Shown: positions 1 through 8,720 of the stretch, piece after piece
Position numbering within the stretch: position 1 is the stretch's first letter
Layout of the letters: every line of letters begins with the position of its first letter
From: Clostridium_AD frigoriphilum
GTDB taxonomy: Bacteria; Bacillota; Clostridia; Clostridiales; Clostridiaceae
Direction of reading: 5' to 3'
DNA: 64,000 bases
Assembly: GCF_036541405.1 (NCBI RefSeq)
Contig: NZ_JAZHFS010000012.1
Span: 62,001 to 126,000, forward strand
Notes under the pieces: model-generated
Database searches by the model: none
What the model was told of the DNA's origin: nothing
What the model saw: only the letters and a program-made list of their open reading frames with translations
Program-made: the position numbers and the translations under genes

Positions 1-954
1 CCAATTATTGCCATTCGAGGAGATATTGATGCATTGCCTATTAACGAAGAAACAGATTTAGAATATAAATCACAAGTTAGTGGTAAAATGCATGCTTGTG
101 GTCATGATTTTCATGCAAGTGTTATTTTAGGTGCAGCTTATTTATTAAAGCAGCAAGAATCAACACTAGAAGGAACAGTAAGGATAATATTTCAGCCAGC
201 TGAGGAGTTAGGACACGGCGCGGAAGACGTATTAGCATGTGGAGCATTATCTAATGTGGCTGCTATTTTTGGACTGCATAGCGCACCAGAGTTAGAAGTA
301 GGAAGCTTTGGAGCGAATGTGGGAGCTATGACTGCAGCTGTTGATCGTTTTGAAATTGAAATTGATGGTATTGGTACTCATGCGTCATCTCCAGAAAAGG
401 GAATTGATCCAATTATTGTTGCAGCTCATATAATTACAGCGCTTCAGACAATTGTTAGTCGAAGCGTTAGCACCTTTGATCAAGTACTTATTAGTGTTAC
501 TCATATTGAAAGTGGTAATACATGGAATGTAATCCCAAATAAGGCTTATATTGAGGGGACAGTGAGAACTGTTAATGCTAAGATGCGTGAGTTTGTTCCA
601 AGCAAAATGAGACAAATAATTAAAGGTATGGCTGACTCATTTGGAGCAACTGCTGAGCTTAAATGGTATAGTGGACCACCAGCAACAAATAACGCGAAAG
701 ATTGGACAGAGGTTGCATTAGAAGTTGCGCAGATGCAAGGGTATGTTGTTAAAAAATTGCCGGATACACTAATTGGTGAAGATTTTGCTTTTTATCAGGA
801 GAAAATACCCGGTGCATTTGTAAATATTGGTACAGGTGTGTCATATTCACTTCATCATCCTAAATTTAAGGTAGATGATGCTGCACTTTTGCCAGCTGCC
901 AATTATTTTTCGGAACTTGCTAAGCGCGCTTTGGTAATACTTAAAGAAAAATAA
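1..954 (+). CDS. M20 family amidohydrolase (N-acyl amino acid deacylase type), 5' end cut by window
   Basis: The reading frame is open from base 1, so the N-terminus lies outside the window. Metal-binding motifs of the M20/aminoacylase-hippuricase family are visible: RGDIDALP at bases 16-39, HACGHD shortly after, PAEE, and a C-terminal HHPKF. These zinc or manganese enzymes remove acyl groups from N-acyl amino acids in the cytoplasm. It runs toward a cystine-type transporter and C-S lyase operon and shares a bidirectional terminator with it. B. subtilis pairs similar deacylases with cystine or S-modified cysteine uptake, so release of cysteine derivatives from N-acetyl forms is a reasonable inference. 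The substrate cannot be read from the sequence. Confidence 0.85.
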   Translation, partial: PIIAIRGDIDALPINEETDLEYKSQVSGKMHACGHDFHASVILGAAYLLKQQESTLEGTVRIIFQPAEELGHGAEDVLACGALSNVAAIFGLHSAPELEVGSFGANVGAMTAAVDRFEIEIDGIGTHASSPEKGIDPIIVAAHIITALQTIVSRSVSTFDQVLISVTHIESGNTWNVIPNKAYIEGTVRTVNAKMREFVPSKMRQIIKGMADSFGATAELKWYSGPPATNNAKDWTEVALEVAQMQGYVVKKLPDTLIGEDFAFYQEKIPGAFVNIGTGVSYSLHHPKFKVDDAALLPAANYFSELAKRALVILKEK

Positions 955-965
955 ATATATGAACT

Positions 966-1004
966 AAAAAACACATTCCTAGGAAATATAGGAATGTGTT
1001 TTTT
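966..1004. terminator. bidirectional intrinsic terminator
   Basis: The stem ACACATTCCT / AGGAATGTGT with a short loop is flanked by A-runs and T-runs. It lies between the convergent amidohydrolase and C-S lyase genes and can serve both strands. Confidence 0.85.
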
Positions 1005-1014
1005 GTTTATATAA

Positions 1015-2163
1015 TTATAATTCTAATGCTGTTTTTAAATCTTTTACTATATCAGAAACATTCTCAACACCTACTGATAATCTTACTAAATGATCGGTTA
1101 TTCCAATTTCTTGTCTAATTTCATATGGAACTGCTGCATGTGTCATAGTGGCAGGATGGCAAATTAATGATTCTACTCCTCCTAAACTTTCTCCAAAAGT
1201 TATTAACTGAAGACTTTCTAAGAATTTTTTATAATCATAATCTTTTTTTAGAACAAAGGAAATGATACCGCCATATCCAGTTGCTTGCTTTTCTTGTATT
1301 TTATGTCCTGGGTGATCCTCAAAACCTGGATAATATACTTTTTCTACTTCTTTTCTATCTCTTAAGAATTCAGATACAATTTTTGCGTTTGAGTTGTGTC
1401 TGTCCATCCTTAAAGCTAAAGTTTTAATACCTCTTATTAATAAGAAGGAATCAAAGGGAGATAGAACACCACCTGTTGAATTTTGTATGAATCCAATTCT
1501 TTCTGCAAGGTCTTTATTATTTACGACAACAAGTCCTGCAATTAAATCACTGTGACCACTTAGATATTTTGTAGCACTATGAATAACTATATCAGCACCG
1601 AGGGTAAGTGGCATTTGTAGATATGGAGTCATAAATGTATTATCTACAATTAAGAGTAAGTTATTTTTTTTAGCAATTTTTGCAACTGCAGCAATATCTG
1701 TAATACCCATTAATGGATTTGTTGGTGTTTCTATAAAAATAGCTTTTACACTATCATCAATTTTATTTTCTAATAACGTTATATCAGATGAATCAAATGC
1801 AGTATAATGTATACCAAAATTATTAAAATATTTGTCTATAACTCTAAAGGTTCCACCATATATATTATTTGATATTAGAATTCTATCTCCTGTTTTAAAT
1901 AACGATAATGTAGCAGTTGTAGCTGCCATACCTGAAGCAAATGCGAAACCTGCATAACCTACTTCAAGATCTGTAATGAGTTTTTCAAGAGCTTCGCGTG
2001 TAGGGTTTCCTGATCTTGAATACTCATAAGCATTATCAGCATCAAATTTACCTTTTTTGAACGTAGATGTTTGATAAATGGGAACATTTACTGCTCCGGT
2101 ATGAGCATCACCATCGACTCCGCCATGTATTAATAATGATTCGAATTTCATATTTTTTTTCAT
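1015..2163 (-). CDS. PLP-dependent trans-sulfuration enzyme (cystathionine gamma-lyase / gamma-synthase family)
   Basis: The 382-aa protein is full length for the Cys/Met metabolism PLP family. Visible motifs are YSRSGNPT near residue 48, the substrate and PLP region ETPTNP near 145, and SATKYLSGH with the Schiff-base lysine at K199. Family members make or cleave cystathionine, or release sulfide from cysteine or cystine. It is the last gene of a leftward operon behind an amino-acid ABC transporter, which favours a lyase acting on imported cystine or cystathionine; that assignment is inference. The ATG at 2163 follows GAGGAGG at good spacing. A second ATG four codons downstream is less likely. 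Confidence 0.88.
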   Translation of the reverse strand: MKKNMKFESLLIHGGVDGDAHTGAVNVPIYQTSTFKKGKFDADNAYEYSRSGNPTREALEKLITDLEVGYAGFAFASGMAATTATLSLFKTGDRILISNNIYGGTFRVIDKYFNNFGIHYTAFDSSDITLLENKIDDSVKAIFIETPTNPLMGITDIAAVAKIAKKNNLLLIVDNTFMTPYLQMPLTLGADIVIHSATKYLSGHSDLIAGLVVVNNKDLAERIGFIQNSTGGVLSPFDSFLLIRGIKTLALRMDRHNSNAKIVSEFLRDRKEVEKVYYPGFEDHPGHKIQEKQATGYGGIISFVLKKDYDYKKFLESLQLITFGESLGGVESLICHPATMTHAAVPYEIRQEIGITDHLVRLSVGVENVSDIVKDLKTALEL

Positions 2164-2199
2164 ATCTTTCCTCCTCGAATAATTTTTTATATATAATAA

Positions 2200-2943
2200 C
2201 TAATTAAAATCTAAACTTAAAAATTGTTTTATTCGTGCGTTATTTGTGTTACTTAATAATTCCTCTGGAGTTCCCTTATCAAGGATAATTCCGTTATCCA
2301 TAAATATTATATTGTCACCTACATCTCTTGCAAAGTTCATATTATGAGTAACGACTACCATAGTCATACCTTCAAGAGACAATTCCTTCATAACTTTAAG
2401 CACCTCGGCTGCAAGCTCAGGATCTAGTGCAGAAGTTGGTTCGTCAAATAACAACACTGATGGCTCGATGGCCATAGCGCGGGCTATGGCAACTCTTTGC
2501 TGTTGTCCTCCAGAAAGTTCATGAGGGTAACTGTTAGCTTTATCTAAAAGTCCAACTTTCTCTAATAGATTAAGTGCTTTATCATGAGCGGTCTTCTTAG
2601 ATTGCTTAAGGACTGTAGTAAGTCCCTCCATAATATTTGCAACTACAGTCATATGAGGAAACAAATGAAATCCTTGAAATACCATTCCTGTATTTCGTCT
2701 TAGTGTTAGCATTTCTTTATCAGTTGGTTCTTTATTTCCACCAAAAACCAATTCAATATCTCCAATGCTTATGGTTCCAATGTTCGGTATTTCCAATAAA
2801 TTTATACATCTAAGAAGTGTGGTTTTACCTGAACCTGAAGGGCCTATTACAATTGTTGTTTCACCCTTTTTTATTTTTAAATCTATACCTTTTAATATTT
2901 CATTATCTCCGAAACTTTTGTGTAAATCTTTTATATTAATCAT
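2200..2943 (-). CDS. polar amino acid (cystine-type) ABC transporter ATP-binding protein
   Basis: The 247-aa protein has Walker A GPSGSGKTT near residue 34, the signature LSGGQQQR and Walker B LLFDEPT, which mark the GlnQ/TcyC class of uptake ATPases. It energises the permease encoded just upstream. It lies 13 bp after the permease stop and has GGAGG before the ATG. Clustering with a C-S lyase and a sulfur-type operator at the promoter suggests cystine or a related thioether as substrate. Confidence 0.93.
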   Translation of the reverse strand: MINIKDLHKSFGDNEILKGIDLKIKKGETTIVIGPSGSGKTTLLRCINLLEIPNIGTISIGDIELVFGGNKEPTDKEMLTLRRNTGMVFQGFHLFPHMTVVANIMEGLTTVLKQSKKTAHDKALNLLEKVGLLDKANSYPHELSGGQQQRVAIARAMAIEPSVLLFDEPTSALDPELAAEVLKVMKELSLEGMTMVVVTHNMNFARDVGDNIIFMDNGIILDKGTPEELLSNTNNARIKQFLSLDFN

Positions 2944-2956
2944 GAAATACCTCCAA

Positions 2957-3640
2957 TTACCTAGCTACATATCTTTCAAGTTTTTTCTCTATTCTTTGCT
3001 GAATTATAGTTAATATTGTACAAAACATCAGATAAATAAAAGCTACTTCACAATACAACACAAGCGGCTCATATGTTGTTGCTGTTATTTGTTGTGCAAC
3101 TTGGAACATTTCAGTCAAAGTAATAGCCGCTGCAAGTGATGTATCTTTAATAAGACTTATAAAGGAGTTTGACAGTGGCGGTACAGATACTCTAGCTGCC
3201 TGTGGCAAAATTATACGAAGGAGTGATTGAGTATGAGTCATACCAATTGAACTTGCGGCCTCCCATTGACCCTTAGGTATAGATAAAATAGCCGCTCTAA
3301 TCACTTCTGAATTATAAGCACCAACGTTTAATGTAAAACCTATAATTGCTGCAGGGAGTGCTCCGATTGTTATACCTGCTGTTGGCAATCCGAAGAATAA
3401 TATAAATAACTGTACAAGAAGTGGCGTACCTCTTATTATCCAAACATAAAAACTTGATATTAGGTTTAGTAATTTATATTTTGATATACGAGCAAGAGCC
3501 GTTACCATAGCTAAAATTGAACCAAGCAAGAAGGAAATCACAGCTACTGGAATTGTAAACTTCACACCTGCTATTAATAAAGGAAAGAAAGAATCTTTAA
3601 CTATGCCGAGTATTCTTAGTGTATCTACGTCTAAATTCAT
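2957..3640 (-). CDS. polar amino acid (cystine-type) ABC transporter permease
   Basis: The 227-aa integral membrane protein has about five predicted segments. The HisM/TcyB-family coupling loop is visible around EAASSIGMTHTQSLLRIILP. It forms the membrane channel for the ATPase (2200-2943) and lipoprotein (3653-4450) of the same operon. Spacing to both neighbours is 12-13 bp, so the three are co-transcribed. A single permease gene implies a homodimeric channel, as in TcyABC-type systems. Confidence 0.92.
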   Translation of the reverse strand: MNLDVDTLRILGIVKDSFFPLLIAGVKFTIPVAVISFLLGSILAMVTALARISKYKLLNLISSFYVWIIRGTPLLVQLFILFFGLPTAGITIGALPAAIIGFTLNVGAYNSEVIRAAILSIPKGQWEAASSIGMTHTQSLLRIILPQAARVSVPPLSNSFISLIKDTSLAAAITLTEMFQVAQQITATTYEPLVLYCEVAFIYLMFCTILTIIQQRIEKKLERYVAR

Positions 3641-3652
3641 TTTATCACCCTT

Positions 3653-4450
3653 TTATTTTGATACATCGCTGCCAAAATATTTATTTGAAATTTTTGAGTA
3701 AGTGCCATCTGATTTCATGTCAGATAATGCTTTATTAACTGCGGTTACTAATTCTTTATTTCCTTTATTGAACATAAATCCACTTGGTTGTGCGTTTCCT
3801 TTTTGATCAACAATCTTTATAGCAAGGTTTGGTTTTTGTTTTTTTAGATCAAGGTAAGATAAACTGTCATTAACTGTGGCATCTACTCTTTTAGAAACTA
3901 AAAGGTCAATTGATTGGTTAAAGCCATCAACTGCTTGGAGCACCGCACCATTAGCTTTTGCAATTTTGCCTAAGTCACTAGTTAATGATTGAGCAGATTT
4001 CTTACCTTTTAAATCAGCAAATTTTTTGATAGTATTATCAGAACTATTTACTATTAGAACAGCTTTCGAAACTATATACGAGGTTGAAAAATCGTATTTT
4101 AGTTTTCTATCTGAATTGATTCCAACTTCATTCGCTATCATGTCAAATCTCTTTGCACCCAGCCCAGCAAGCATACCGTCCCACTTTGTTTCTACAAATT
4201 CGGGTTTAACTCCAAGACGTTTAGATACTTCAGTTGCAATATCAACATCAAATCCAGTTAATTTTCCTGATTTGTCATGGAAAGTATAAGGTGCATAAGT
4301 ACCCTCAGTACCGATTTGTATTTTACCTTCACTCTTTATTGTTTCTAACAAATTTTTTGATGTTGTAGTTTTACTGGTACTGGTACCACATCCTACAAGA
4401 CCTACTGATGCTACTAATAAAGTGGTAATTAATATAGATAATTTTTTCAT
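3653..4450 (-). CDS. extracellular substrate-binding lipoprotein of cystine-type ABC transporter
   Basis: The 265-aa protein starts with a lysine-rich signal and the lipobox LVGC, so it should be anchored to the outer face of the membrane. The family-3 solute-binding fold is supported by GKIQIGTEGTYAPYTFHD and DGMLAGLGAKRFDMIANEVGI. The ATG at 4450 follows AAGGGGGG and gives a normal signal peptide. A longer frame from 4510 would add 20 residues without a ribosome site. It is the first gene of the uptake operon. The L-cystine assignment rests on context only. Confidence 0.9.
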   Translation of the reverse strand: MKKLSILITTLLVASVGLVGCGTSTSKTTTSKNLLETIKSEGKIQIGTEGTYAPYTFHDKSGKLTGFDVDIATEVSKRLGVKPEFVETKWDGMLAGLGAKRFDMIANEVGINSDRKLKYDFSTSYIVSKAVLIVNSSDNTIKKFADLKGKKSAQSLTSDLGKIAKANGAVLQAVDGFNQSIDLLVSKRVDATVNDSLSYLDLKKQKPNLAIKIVDQKGNAQPSGFMFNKGNKELVTAVNKALSDMKSDGTYSKISNKYFGSDVSK

Positions 4451-4472
4451 TTGTTTCCCCCCTTGAAGTAAT

Positions 4473-4530
4473 CCTACTGTTTTAGTAAGGTATTGTATTA
4501 ATAATACCATAATTAATCCGTTGTTGTCAA
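4473..4530 (-). promoter_or_regulatory. promoter and candidate sulfur operator of the cystine uptake operon
   Basis: On the minus strand the -35 TTGACA (4525-4530) and -10 TATTAT (4501-4506) are 18 bp apart. Downstream, at 4492 to 4473, is TACCTTACTAAAACAGTAGG, which keeps the four bases that do not vary among the sulfur-promoter elements of this window (A2, C4, A7, T17). Confidence 0.6.
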
Positions 4531-4564
4531 TATACGTTCGAAATTAAAAAGTGGCTTAAAAAAC

Positions 4565-4607
4565 AACTAAAATAAAGGGTGGCTAATGGCCATCCTTTAT
4601 TTTAGTT
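4565..4607 (-). terminator. terminator of gdhA
   Basis: A 14-bp outer stem AACTAAAATAAAGG / CCTTTATTTTAGTT continues into GTGGC / GGCCAT with one wobble pair. It lies between gdhA and the cystine operon promoter. Confidence 0.8.
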
Positions 4608-4649
4608 CATTCGGTGAAACTATTTTTTCAAAAAAACTAATAGCAAATA

Positions 4650-5987
4650 TTAATATGCTATTCCCTCAGAATACATAGCATCAGCTACTTTAATGAATCC
4701 TGCGATATTAGCACCGGCAAGTAAATTACCTTCAAATCCATATTCTTTTGCAGCACTACTTGCTTTAATATAAATATCTGACATTATAGTCTTTAATTTA
4801 TTATCAACTTCTTCAAATGTCCATGAGTATCTTATGCTGTTTTGTGACATTTCAAGTGCTGAGGTAGCAACGCCGCCTGCATTAACTGCTTTAGCAGGTC
4901 CAAAAAGAATCTTGCTTTTCAAGAATACATTAATTGCTTCTGAAGTGGAAGGCATATTTGCACCTTCTCCAACTGCTATACATCCATTCGCTATAAGAGT
5001 TTTTGCAGAGGATTCATTTATTTCATTCTGAGTAGCGCAAGGAAGTGCAATATCACACTTTATTTTCCAAATTCCTGAGCAACCTTCATGATATTCTGCA
5101 GTAGGATGGTATTTAACATATTCGCTTATCCTTTCTCTATTAACTTCTTTAATTTTTTTAACTGTATCTAGTTTAATTCCAGTAGGATCATATATGTATC
5201 CATTTGAATCACTTAATGCAACTACATTTGCACCTAGCTGTATAGCTTTTTCAGCTCCGTATATTGCAACATTACCTGAACCAGAAATTACAACTGTTTT
5301 ATTTTTAAAGGAATTTTTTGTAGCTTTAAGCATTTCTTCAACAAAGTAACACATACCATATCCGGTGGCTTCTGTACGAACAAGACTTCCACCATAAGAT
5401 AATCCTTTACCTGTTAATACACCTGTAAATTCATTTCTAAGCCTTTTATATTGACCATACATAAAACCAATCTCTCTGCCACCAACACCAATATCACCAG
5501 CAGGAACGTCAGTATCAGCTCCAATATGTTTTGAAAGCTCAGTCATAAAACTCTGACAAAATCTCATTATTTCTCTATCAGATTTTCCCTTAGGATCAAA
5601 GTCACTTCCACCCTTACCACCACCAATTGGTAGACCAGTTAAGGAGTTTTTAAAAGTTTGTTCAAATCCAAGAAATTTAATAATACTAAGATTAACTGAA
5701 GGATGAAGTCTTAAACCGCCTTTGTAAGGTCCGATAGCACTATTAAATTGGACACGAAAACCTCTGTTTACATTTACTACTCCCTTATCATCTATCCAGG
5801 AAACTCTAAATATAATTTGTCTCTCAGGCTCTACAATTCTATCAAATATTCCAGCTTCCATCCATTCAGGATGAGCTGCAGCAACTGGTTCTAGCGATTC
5901 TAGTATTTCTTTTACAGCCTGTTGAAATTCTGGCTCGTTTGGGTTTTTATTAATAACTTGTTGAGTCAAACTTGATAATAAACTCAC
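4650..5987 (-). CDS. gdhA: NADP-type glutamate dehydrogenase
   Basis: The 445-aa length is usual for hexameric GdhA. The N-terminal domain shows PYKGGLRLHP, the catalytic-lysine region LPIGGGKGGSDFDPKGKS, and PAGDIGVGGREIG. The Rossmann domain has VVISGSGNVAIYGAEKA. The enzyme aminates 2-oxoglutarate with ammonium to form glutamate. It lies beside three ammonium transporter genes that point away from it, and gltBD is elsewhere in the window, so both ammonium assimilation routes are present. The start is GTG after TTGAGGAGG. Confidence 0.96.
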   Translation of the reverse strand: MSLLSSLTQQVINKNPNEPEFQQAVKEILESLEPVAAAHPEWMEAGIFDRIVEPERQIIFRVSWIDDKGVVNVNRGFRVQFNSAIGPYKGGLRLHPSVNLSIIKFLGFEQTFKNSLTGLPIGGGKGGSDFDPKGKSDREIMRFCQSFMTELSKHIGADTDVPAGDIGVGGREIGFMYGQYKRLRNEFTGVLTGKGLSYGGSLVRTEATGYGMCYFVEEMLKATKNSFKNKTVVISGSGNVAIYGAEKAIQLGANVVALSDSNGYIYDPTGIKLDTVKKIKEVNRERISEYVKYHPTAEYHEGCSGIWKIKCDIALPCATQNEINESSAKTLIANGCIAVGEGANMPSTSEAINVFLKSKILFGPAKAVNAGGVATSALEMSQNSIRYSWTFEEVDNKLKTIMSDIYIKASSAAKEYGFEGNLLAGANIAGFIKVADAMYSEGIAY

Positions 5988-6093
5988 TTTATGGCCTCCT
6001 CAAATATAATAAATAAATAAATATAAGTTGAATTTTAAAATTAATAGTTATCAATATATACAATTTTATAAAAATTGCATTTATCTATTATAT

Positions 6094-6122
6094 ATTCTAC
6101 CATTTATAGAACGATTTTTCAA
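6094..6122 (-). promoter_or_regulatory. gdhA promoter
   Basis: On the minus strand TTGAAA (6117-6122) and TAGAAT (6094-6099) are separated by 17 bp, leaving a leader of about 100 nt before the GTG start. Confidence 0.65.
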
Positions 6123-6549
6123 CTTTTTAAAAGCCAGTTTTGATAACAATGATCAGTGGTAAGAACTTGTGGTGATATGCTACACCATAACAAATTAGTC
6201 GAGAGTGATTTTTATTAAATAAATTTTGCAAATAAACTGAAACCTATTAATCTAACATAACTAACAATGTTGTTATATTTTATTTGAAAACTTGGGTTTT
6301 ATATGTTAAATAAACCATAAATCCATATTGAAGTTTATGTACAAGTGGAATATATGAGTATTACAAAAGGGATTATATATAAAATGAATTAAATTTAATG
6401 ATAACATGCAATAATTTAGTTTTTAAAATTAAATTAAATATATAAATGTTAATGATTACATTCGAATTTATATGTTGCTTTTGCGTTAATGCACCTAGAA
6501 TTGGCAGGTTATTCGTTAAAGAAATAGAATTAACAGAATATTAAAATAC
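6123..6549. other. intergenic stretch between gdhA and amt1 promoters
   Basis: This AT-rich stretch has no credible ORF. The only structure noted is a dyad TGGTG-N8-CACCA at 6170-6187, about 50 bp upstream of the gdhA -35 box, where an activator could bind. I see no riboswitch or terminator here. Confidence 0.4.
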
Positions 6550-6578
6550 TTGACTTATGTTTCAAAAGTTAGTAAAAT
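6550..6578 (+). promoter_or_regulatory. amt1 promoter
   Basis: TTGACT (6550-6555) and TAAAAT (6573-6578) are separated by 17 bp. The same boxes and surrounding bases recur before amt3. Confidence 0.75.
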
Positions 6579-6595
6579 GATTTCTAATGGTAAGC

Positions 6596-6627
6596 AAAAA
6601 TTCATTGTGACTACAATACGAATTTTT
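6596..6627 (+). promoter_or_regulatory. conserved leader hairpin of amt1
   Basis: AAAAATTC pairs with GAATTTTT, and an inner ATTGT-GACT-ACAAT caps the stem. It starts only about 10 nt after the expected transcription start. The amt3 leader has a matching hairpin with a compensated closing pair. It could be an attenuator or a 5' stabiliser. Confidence 0.55.
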
Positions 6628-6667
6628 AAAAGCTAGGAATAATAATATTTAATTAGGGGGAATTTTT

Positions 6668-7903
6668 ATGAACGCAATAAATACGACAGATACGTCATTT
6701 ATGATTTTTGCAACGGTATTAGTAATGTTAATGACACCTGGACTTGCTTTATTTTATGGTGGAATGGTGAGAAGAAAAAATGTACTTAGTACTACAGTAC
6801 ACAGTTATACAGCAATGGTAATTGTATCGCTTCAATGGGTTTTAATTGGTTATACTTTATGTTTTGGAAAAGATTTTGCTGGTTTTGTTGGTAATTTTCA
6901 GTTTCTTGGATTGCATGGTGTAGGCTTTCTTCCAAATGCAGACTATGCAACTACGATACCACAATCAGTATTTATGTTATTTCAGTTAATGTTTGCAATA
7001 ATTACACCTGCTTTAATTTCAGGAGCAATTGCTGAGAGAATGAAATTTCTTGCATTTGCAGTGTTCATTTTAGTATGGACAACATTAGTTTATGATCCAA
7101 TTGCACATTGGGTATGGGGTGCAGGTGGATGGCTTAGAAATTTGGGAGCACTAGATTTTGCAGGTGGAAATGTAGTTCATATAAGTTCAGGTATATCTGC
7201 ACTTGTTGTAGCACTTGTAATAGGAAAGAGAAAAAAATTAAAATCAATTACTCCACACAATCTTCCGATGACACTTCTTGGAGCAGGGATTTTGTGGTTT
7301 GGATGGTTTGGATTTAATGCAGGAAGTGCACTCGCTGTAAATGGTGTAGCACTTAATGCATTTATTACAACTAATACATCTGCTGCGGCATCTGCACTAG
7401 CTTGGTGTACATGTGAGTTAATTATTAGAAAGAAAGTTACATCGCTTGGGCTTGCAAGTGGTATAGTTGTAGGATTAGTTGCTATAACACCTGGTGCAGG
7501 TTTTGTAAGTCCGATGTCTTCCATATTGATAGGTGGAATAGGCGGCATAATATGTTACTTTAGCGTAACTGTAGTTAAACAAAAATTTGGATATGATGAT
7601 GCATTAGATGCTTTTGGTTGTCATGGGATTGGAGGGATTTGGGGAGGCATAGCTACTGGCATTTTTGCTTCAAAGGCTATAAATTCTGCTGGTGCAAATG
7701 GTTTAATTCATGGCAATATTAAATTGCTAGGAATTCAACTAATAGCAATTGTAGCAACAATTGCATACTCAGCAATAATGACCTTTATTATATTGAAGGT
7801 ACTTGGTAAATTTATGAGCTTAAGAGTAACAGCAGATGAAGAAAGCGATGGATTAGATATTTCTCAACATGGTGAGGAAGCTTATGGTGGTATAGATATT
7901 TAA
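6668..7903 (+). CDS. amt: ammonium transporter 1 (Amt family)
   Basis: This 411-aa protein of about 11 membrane segments carries Amt hallmarks: GLALFYGGMVRRKN near residue 25, DPIAHWVWGAGGWL, LDFAGGNVVHISSG with pore histidine H171, and DAFGCHGIGGIWGG with H319. Both pore histidines of the AmtB type are therefore present, consistent with ammonium uptake. The PII gene starts 19 bp downstream, the usual amtB-glnK pairing in which PII closes the channel when nitrogen is sufficient. It is closely related to the third copy at 11310. The ATG follows AGGGGGAAT. Confidence 0.95.
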   Translation: MNAINTTDTSFMIFATVLVMLMTPGLALFYGGMVRRKNVLSTTVHSYTAMVIVSLQWVLIGYTLCFGKDFAGFVGNFQFLGLHGVGFLPNADYATTIPQSVFMLFQLMFAIITPALISGAIAERMKFLAFAVFILVWTTLVYDPIAHWVWGAGGWLRNLGALDFAGGNVVHISSGISALVVALVIGKRKKLKSITPHNLPMTLLGAGILWFGWFGFNAGSALAVNGVALNAFITTNTSAAASALAWCTCELIIRKKVTSLGLASGIVVGLVAITPGAGFVSPMSSILIGGIGGIICYFSVTVVKQKFGYDDALDAFGCHGIGGIWGGIATGIFASKAINSAGANGLIHGNIKLLGIQLIAIVATIAYSAIMTFIILKVLGKFMSLRVTADEESDGLDISQHGEEAYGGIDI

Positions 7904-7922
7904 TAAAAAAGGGGGTACTATT

Positions 7923-8285
7923 ATGGAAGAAAAATTTTCAAAAATAGATATTATTACATCTTCAAGTAAATTTGAAGAATTAAAAGAAGCTCTAAATGCG
8001 ATTGGTGTAAGTGGTATGACTGTATCTAACGTTTTAGGATGTGGAATTCAAAAGGGCCACAAAGAATTTTATCGAGGACTCGCTTTAGATATTAATCTTT
8101 TACCGAAATTGAAGGTAGAAATAATAGTGTGCGATATTCCAGTAGAATTGGTTGTGGAAACAGCACAAAAGGTACTACACACGGGGAAAATGGGGGATGG
8201 AAAAATATTTGTTTATGATGTGAAAAACATTATAAGAATAAGTAATGGTGCTGAAGGGCGAGATGCTCTACGATATAACAAATGA
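7923..8285 (+). CDS. glnB: PII-family nitrogen regulator 1
   Basis: The 120-aa protein has the PII core: GMTVSNVLGCG, the T-loop segment QKGHKEFYRGLALD, and TGKMGDGKIFVYDV. The E. coli uridylylated Tyr51 is Leu (L55 here), so that modification is impossible. The second arginine of the RIR motif is Ser (IRISNG), and the N-terminal KPF is replaced by TSSSKF. PII proteins sense ATP/ADP and 2-oxoglutarate and control partners such as Amt. Pairing with amt1 suggests the GlnK role. It is 94-97% identical to the other two PII genes of this block. Confidence 0.93.
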   Translation: MEEKFSKIDIITSSSKFEELKEALNAIGVSGMTVSNVLGCGIQKGHKEFYRGLALDINLLPKLKVEIIVCDIPVELVVETAQKVLHTGKMGDGKIFVYDVKNIIRISNGAEGRDALRYNK

Positions 8286-8322
8286 TAATATTAAAAAGTA
8301 ATATATCGATTTAATTATATAA

Positions 8323-8376
8323 AAAACAAAAGTGCTTTCTACGATTTAATTAAATCGTAGAAAGCACTTTTGTTTT
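8323..8376 (+). terminator. terminator after amt1-glnB1: 54-bp perfect palindrome
   Basis: The two arms match exactly around the centre TTAATTAA and end in TTTTGTTTTT. This is a very long and perfect hairpin for a terminator. Confidence 0.8.
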
Positions 8377-8570
8377 TAAGCAAAGGCATATTGTTGTCAT
8401 AATGGATACTTGTTGTTATAGGTAATAAAAATTTCAAAAAAATATTTGATGAATTTATACTAGCTTAAAATCATTTTGAATATACTTATTTGAAAAAAGC
8501 CTATATTTAATACGTTTAATTCAAACTAATACAGAATAAAATAAAAAAATGATTAATATTAAAAGATATA
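8377..8570. other. intergenic, no feature recognised
   Basis: This is AT-rich sequence between the glnB1 terminator and the promoter of the next transcript. I see no ORF with a ribosome site and no stable hairpin. Confidence 0.4.
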
Positions 8571-8599
8571 TTGCAATTAACTGAAAATGGTGATATTAT
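8571..8599 (+). promoter_or_regulatory. promoter of the small membrane protein - amt2 - glnB2 operon
   Basis: TTGCAA (8571-8576) and TATTAT (8594-8599) are 17 bp apart. The leader holds a GAGGAGG near 8667 that is not followed by a start codon. The amt1/amt3 leader hairpin is absent here. Confidence 0.55.
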
Positions 8600-8720
8600 A
8601 AATATTATATTATTTGCTATATAAATGGTAATAATAATCATAACTTACTAAAGAAGTAAAAACAAAGAGGAGGTTATATAAAACTAATTAATAATAACAA
8701 GAATCTAGGGGAGGAATTGT

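Noticed and set aside
6596..6627. ANTAR-binding dual hairpin before amt1
   Set aside because: ANTAR targets need two hairpins whose hexaloops have A at position 1 and G at position 4. Only one hairpin is present and its loop is GACT.
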